Positions 28,501 to 34,500 of a stretch of DNA of 55,000 bases are shown piece by piece. A program made the position numbers and the translations under genes. Location of the stretch: the NCBI RefSeq assembly GCF_964204645.1, contig NW_027437478.1, positions 1 through 55,000 of the forward strand. The letters are read 5' to 3'. The notes below the pieces were generated by a model that saw only the letters and a list, made by a program, of their open reading frames with translations, was not told the origin of the DNA and ran no database searches. This DNA comes from Tubulanus polymorphus (lineage: Eukaryota > Nemertea > Palaeonemertea > Tubulaniformes > Tubulanidae). Numbering within the stretch: the first letter of the stretch is position 1; each line of letters opens with the position of its first letter.

Positions 28501-31500
28501 TTGGAATGAAACCATCCATTTATTTAAGAGAAAAATTAAACAGTTTATAAAATATTTGCTAGTTTTTAATTAAATATTTTATAATCATTTTAAAAATATT
28601 AAACTTTTAAATGATTAAATCAAATAACAATTAAATTTACGGCCAAACAATTTATCATTTCAACTGTCAAACAATTTATCATTTCAACTGTCAAAATATT
28701 TATCATTTCAACTGTTAAACAATTTATCATTTTAACTGTCAAACAATTTATCATTTCAACTGTCAAACAATTTATCATTTCAACTGTTAAAATATTTATC
28801 ATTTCAACTGTCAAACAATTTATCATTTCAACTGTCAAACAATTTATCATTTCAACTGTCAAAATATTTATCATTTCAACTGTCAAAATATTTATCATTT
28901 CAACTGTCAAAATATTTATCATTTCAACTATCAAAATATTTATCATTTCAACTGTTAAAATATTTCAACTGTCAAACAATTTATCATTTTAACTGTCAAA
29001 CAATTTATCATTTTAACTGTCAAAATATTTATCATTTTAACTGTCAAAATATTTATCATTTTAACTGTCAAAATATTTATCATTTCAACTGTTAAAATAT
29101 TTATCATTTCAACTGTCAAAATATTTATCATTTCAACTGTCTTATCATTTCAACTGTCAAACAATTTATCATTTTAACTGTCAAACAATTTATCATTTCA
29201 ACTGTTAAAATATTTATCATTTCAACTGTCAAACAATTTATCATTTCAACTGTCAAACAATTTATCATTTTAACTGTCAAACAATTTATCATTTCAACTG
29301 TCAAAATATTTATCATTTCAACTGTTAAAATATTTATCATTTCAACTGTCAAAATATTTATCATTTCAACTGTCTTATCATTTCAACTGTCAAACAATTT
29401 ATCATTTTAACTGTCAAACAATTTATCATTTCAACTGTTAAAATATTTATCATTTCAACTGTCAAACAATTTATCATTTCAACTGTCAAACAATTTATCA
29501 TTTTAACTGTCAAACAATTTATCATTTCAACTGTCAAAATATTTATCATTTCAACTGTCTTATCATTTCAACTGTCAAACAATTTATCATTTCAACTGTT
29601 AAAATATTTATCATTTCAACTGTCAAACAATTTATCATTTTAACTGTCAAACAATTTATCATTTCAACTGTCAAAATATTTATCATTTCAACTGTCTTAT
29701 CATTTCAACTGTCAAACAATTTATCATTTTAACTGTCAAACAATTTATCATTTCAACTGATAAAATATTTATCATTTCAACTGTCAAACAATTTATCATT
29801 TCAACTGTCAAACAATTTATCATTTCAACTGTTAAAATATTTATCATTTCAACTATCAAACAATTTATCATTTCAACTGTCAAACAATTTATCATTTCAA
29901 CTGTTAAAATATTTATCATTTCAACTGTCAAAATATTTATCATTTCAACTGTCTTATCATTTCAACTGTCAAACAATTTATCATTTTAACTGTCAAAATA
30001 TTTATCATTTCAACTGTCAAAATATTTATCATTTCAACTGTCAAACAATTTATCATTTCAACTGTCAAAATATTTATCATTTCAATTGTTAAACAATTTA
30101 TCATTTCAACTGTCAAAATATTTATCATTTTAACTGTCAAACAATTTATCATTTCAACTGTCAAAATATTTATCATTTCAACTGTTAAACAATTTATCAT
30201 TTCAACTGTCAAAATATTTATCATTTCAACTGTCTATTAGATATTTAAATCATTTAACTCAATTCAATAATTATATTGTAGAATTGTTACTCTTTACGCC
30301 AGTTTTTATGTTTAATTGTTTCATAATGCTTTGATTTATGTGATTTTAAATATTTACCTCCGCAATAACAATGCACTTTTTCATTAGGATTGAATTTTCT
30401 AAATTCATCATCTAAATTACATTGAACTGCAATATTTGATGAATTTTCATTATAGATAATTTGTTTAGTATCAAAATTGAAAATATTTCAAATATTAAAA
30501 TATTTTAAATATTAAAATATTTCAACTGTCAAACAATTTATCATTTTAACTGTCAAACAATTTATCATTTTAACTGTCAAAATATTCATCATTTTAACTG
30601 TCAAAATATTTATCATTTTAACTGTCAAAATATTTATCATTTCAACTGTTAAAATATTTATCATTTCAACTGTCAAAATATTTATCATTTCAACTGTCTT
30701 ATCATTTCAACTGTCAAACAATTTATCATTTTAACTGTCAAACAATTTATAATTTCAACTGTCAAAATATTTATCATTTCAACTGTCTTATCATTTCAAC
30801 TGTCAAACAATTTATCATTTTAACTGTCAAACAATTTATCATTTCAACTGTTAAAATATTTATCATTTCAACTGTCAAACAATTTATCATTTCAACTGTC
30901 AAACAATTTATCATTTTAACTGTCAAACAATTTATCATTTCAACTGTCAAAATATTTATCATTTCAACTGTCTTATCATTTCAACTGTCAAACAATTTAT
31001 CATTTTAACTGTCTAACAATTTATCATTTCAACTGTTAAAATATTTATCATTTCAACTGTCAAACAATTTATCATTTTAACTGTCAAACAATTTATTATT
31101 TCAACTGTCAAAATATTTATCATTTCAACTGTCTTATCATTTCAACTGTCAAACAATTTATCATTTTAACTGTCAAACAATTTATCATTTCAACTGTTAA
31201 AATATTTATCATTTCAACTGTCAAACAATTTATCATTTCAACTGTCAAACAATTTATCATTTCAACTGTTAAAATATTTATCATTTCAACTATCAAACAA
31301 TTTATCATTTCAACTGTCAAACAATTTATCATTTCAACTGTTAAAATATTTATCATTTCAACTGTCAAAATATTTATCATTTCAACTGTCTTATCATTTC
31401 AACTGTCAAACAATTTATCATTTTAACTGTCAAAATATTTATCATTTCAACTGTCAAAATATTTATCATTTCAACTGTCAAACAATTTATCATTTCAACT

Positions 31501-34500
31501 GTCAAAATATTTATCATTTCAATTGTTAAACAATTTATCATTTCAACTGTCAAAATATTTATCATTTTAACTGTCAAACAATTTATCATTTCAACTGTCA
31601 AAATATTTATCATTTCAACTGTTAAACAATTTATCATTTCAACTGTCAAAATATTTATTATTTCAACTGTCTATTAGATATTTAAATCATTTAACTCAAT
31701 TCAATAATTATATTGTAGAATTGTTACTCTTTACGCCAGTTTTTATGTTTAATTGTTTCATAATGCTTTGATTTATGTGATTTTAAATATTTACCTCCGC
31801 AATAACAATGCACTTTTTCATTAGGATTGAATTTTCTAAATTCATCATCTAAATTACATTGAACTGCAATATTTGATGAATTTTCATTATAGATAATTTG
31901 TTTATTATCAAAATTGAAATAATATAATTGTCTTTTTTCAATTCTTAAGTTAATCAAATCATTGTAATCTTTTGAAAGTATTATATCATCATTTCTTTCA
32001 TTGAAAGGAGTTTTAAGAATATTAATTATGTTTTCATCTAAAGTTCCTTTAAAATTTAAAACTGTATTGAATATTTTAGGATTTTTAACGCCATTATCAA
32101 AAGTATCTACTAGTTCAGTAAGTAAATATGTTTCATTTGATGATATTTGATTAATCATAGTAATATTATCGATTTTATAATACCTTGCGGACACTAAATT
32201 TGTTGCTGAAATATAATTTTTAATGTAAAACTGTGAAAATGATTTATTGGTTTCATTGATTTCGATTTTAAAGTTGGGTTCTTCTTCTTTCTTCATTTTA
32301 ATAACAAAACTTTTATTAAAATGAACTCAACGCATATAAATATTCAATGATTTATGAATTATTTCACTCACACTTTACTCACACTTTCTTCTAGCGAGTA
32401 GAAAATGAAAAATAAATTCGAGTGTGCGAGAATTATTGTTCATTTTTATGAGTTTTGCGAGTAATTCAAGTAGAAATTGTTATTATTTTTATGTTTTTTC
32501 ATTTTTTACGAGCTCGACCGTTCGACCTTTGGCCTGAAACAACTAAAACCCTATTACTTACTTAATAGAAAGTATTCATAGAAAGTAGCTGAAAATTTGC
32601 CCGACCCCATTTGTCCAGCTTTTTGACCACTTCTCCATCCATCTAATTTCAGTAGATTTTTATGTAAATTAATTGATAGACTACTGATTTAAATGGTCAT
32701 CATACTCGATTTTGAGTGTTATATTTCTTTTCTTCTTCCATCTCGATATAGGCCTATATATTCTCTTCCCACGCGCATCTTCGAATACGTGATCAAAATG
32801 CTGCTCAGTCTCACTGCTAAAACTGGTCAAAAAAATCCCTTAAACTCCGACATCTCTAATGTCTTCGATCTATTATTGCATAAATGACGTAATATTAAAA
32901 CCTGATACTCGTACCAACAATTAAAACCATTTTCAATTTCCATTAAAACCAGACAAGTGTAGTAAAAATGAAAAATAACACCCATATACTGAAATACACG
33001 CAAAGAAAACAGCGCCGAATCTCGGAATGACAATACACGCGCTGCAGTTAAAGAGCCATAGGAAAAAAACTAGGCAAGATATCTTAAAATTTCAAAGTTC
33101 ACCTGAAAGAGGGCATTTATGCGCACAGTTCTTGAATTGCTTGGATTTTTTTAGAAAATTATTTCTGAAAATAACGAACTTCAAAGTTCAGTACCCTTGA
33201 TTTCTATGCGCACGGAAAAAACTGACCGCATATTTTTATATCGCTCTCATGTCGCATTGTTGCAAATTTAAAAAATGATTTTTACATAACTGAAAACTAG
33301 AGATTTATGCGGTTTGAATGTTGCTGAAACTGTCAAAATCCATCCATGGACAGATGAAATATGATACAACACACATCACGGATAGTTTTTAAAGAAGAGA
33401 AAAAATGACCCAACAATACGGGACAAAAGTACCCTAACAAAATGGCGGCTAGCAACTGTAAAATGGTTTATTGTCATATGTTTGTATAATGTTATCTGTC
33501 TATATTTGCAGTTGTCGGTTTATTTACTCGCAATGATCGTATTTCTATCGACACTTCAAGGGCTGAAACTACTGCGATTTAACAAAAGGATTTGCGCCCT
33601 GGCTTTGATGATGAAGTGGTTGTCCTGGCCACTAATGCGATTTATGGTCGTGTTCTTGGTTCTGTTTTTCGGATTTGTTAGTTTGTGTCACCTGAAGTTC
33701 ATGGTCCGTTTGAGAGAATATTCAACGTTCATTGCTAGTATGGAGACATTATTGAACATGATGTTAAGTAAGTGTTATTACTAGGATCTCACTGAATGAT
33801 GTTCTACTATAGGGACATAGGTTCAGAGGGTTCCATCCGGAGGACATTGATTTGGGTGCCACCCATTCCGTCTCTATCAAAGCCCAACGAACGCAGCACT
33901 GGGAAAACGGGTGATAGAAACATGTTTCTGGCGTTTCTCTTGATCACTAGCGTTTACAAGAAACGATAAACATTGTTTCGGGAAAAGATGTTTCCGAGGT
34001 CAAACGTGTTTTCGTTTGTGGGCTTGAAGCACAAAAGGGAAATACAACAGGGAAACACAGGAAACATGTGCTTCCTGTTTCTGTGCTTCACCGCGTCGTG
34101 TACGTCGCGCTTAAGTGATGGGGAGGGGGTCCATTTTGAGGTTTCCGAATCGACCATTCTCACGCCCAAATTATTCAATTTTATAACGTTTCAATTCATT
34201 GTATACCTCCATTCTAGATAAATTCAATTTCCGACGAATGCAGGCAGTCAGTCCCGTGATGGCTCCGTTAATGTTCGTGGCATTCGTTATCATCGTAAAT
34301 TTCATGATGGTTAACTTCATGGTTGCGATCATTTTGGAGGGCTACACGTACGCGATGGATTGCATAGCTGGACAAGCGAACGAGTATGAAATTGTGGATT
34401 TTATGATGCAATCATTCAAAAAAGCCATCGGTATGACTAGAATAGAAGGGAACCCTACAGAATGCCGGTTGGAATATTTGGAAGGTAAACTGGATTTAAA

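Larger units (their letters stand above)
25246..32558. mobile_element. 7.3-kb Polinton/Maverick-type element with gene-bearing terminal inverted repeats
   Basis: The ends are exact inverted copies beginning 5'-AGTAATAGGGTTTTAGTTG, bracketed by the direct repeat TACTTA (25240-25245 and 32559-32564). Starting 5'-AG with a 6-bp target duplication is the Polinton/Maverick hallmark. The inverted arms run at least 0.83 kb without a difference I can see: a 262-bp leader, a 190-codon gene and an inward minisatellite. The centre (27490-28631) carries two small leftward genes. Polymerase B, retroviral-type integrase, packaging ATPase, protease and capsid genes, usual in 15-40 kb Polintons, are absent, so it is probably non-autonomous or a distinct lineage. 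It inserted into the spacer of the outer foldback element inside polycystin intron 38. Confidence 0.9.
24321..33511 (+). other. Intron 38 of the polycystin gene, expanded by nested elements
   Basis: Donor GAG|GTAATT and acceptor TATATTTGCAG join two phase-0 exons that are contiguous in the family. Almost the whole intron is the foldback element plus the Polinton-type element described separately. Confidence 0.9.

Noticed and set aside
26143-31649. Open reading frames of MINILTVE/MINCLTVE octapeptide repeats as real proteins
   Set aside because: The unit is 24 bp, so any stop-free frame stays open automatically. The complementary strand is open in all three frames too. Block ends always hit a stop after a 17-bp unit. 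They are treated as minisatellite.
26131-31673. CRISPR-like array
   Set aside because: Units are head-to-tail with no unique spacers, the context is an animal intron, and no cas genes are present.
25246-32558. Complete autonomous Maverick
   Set aside because: No polymerase B, integrase, ATPase, protease or capsid motifs can be found in any frame between the ends.
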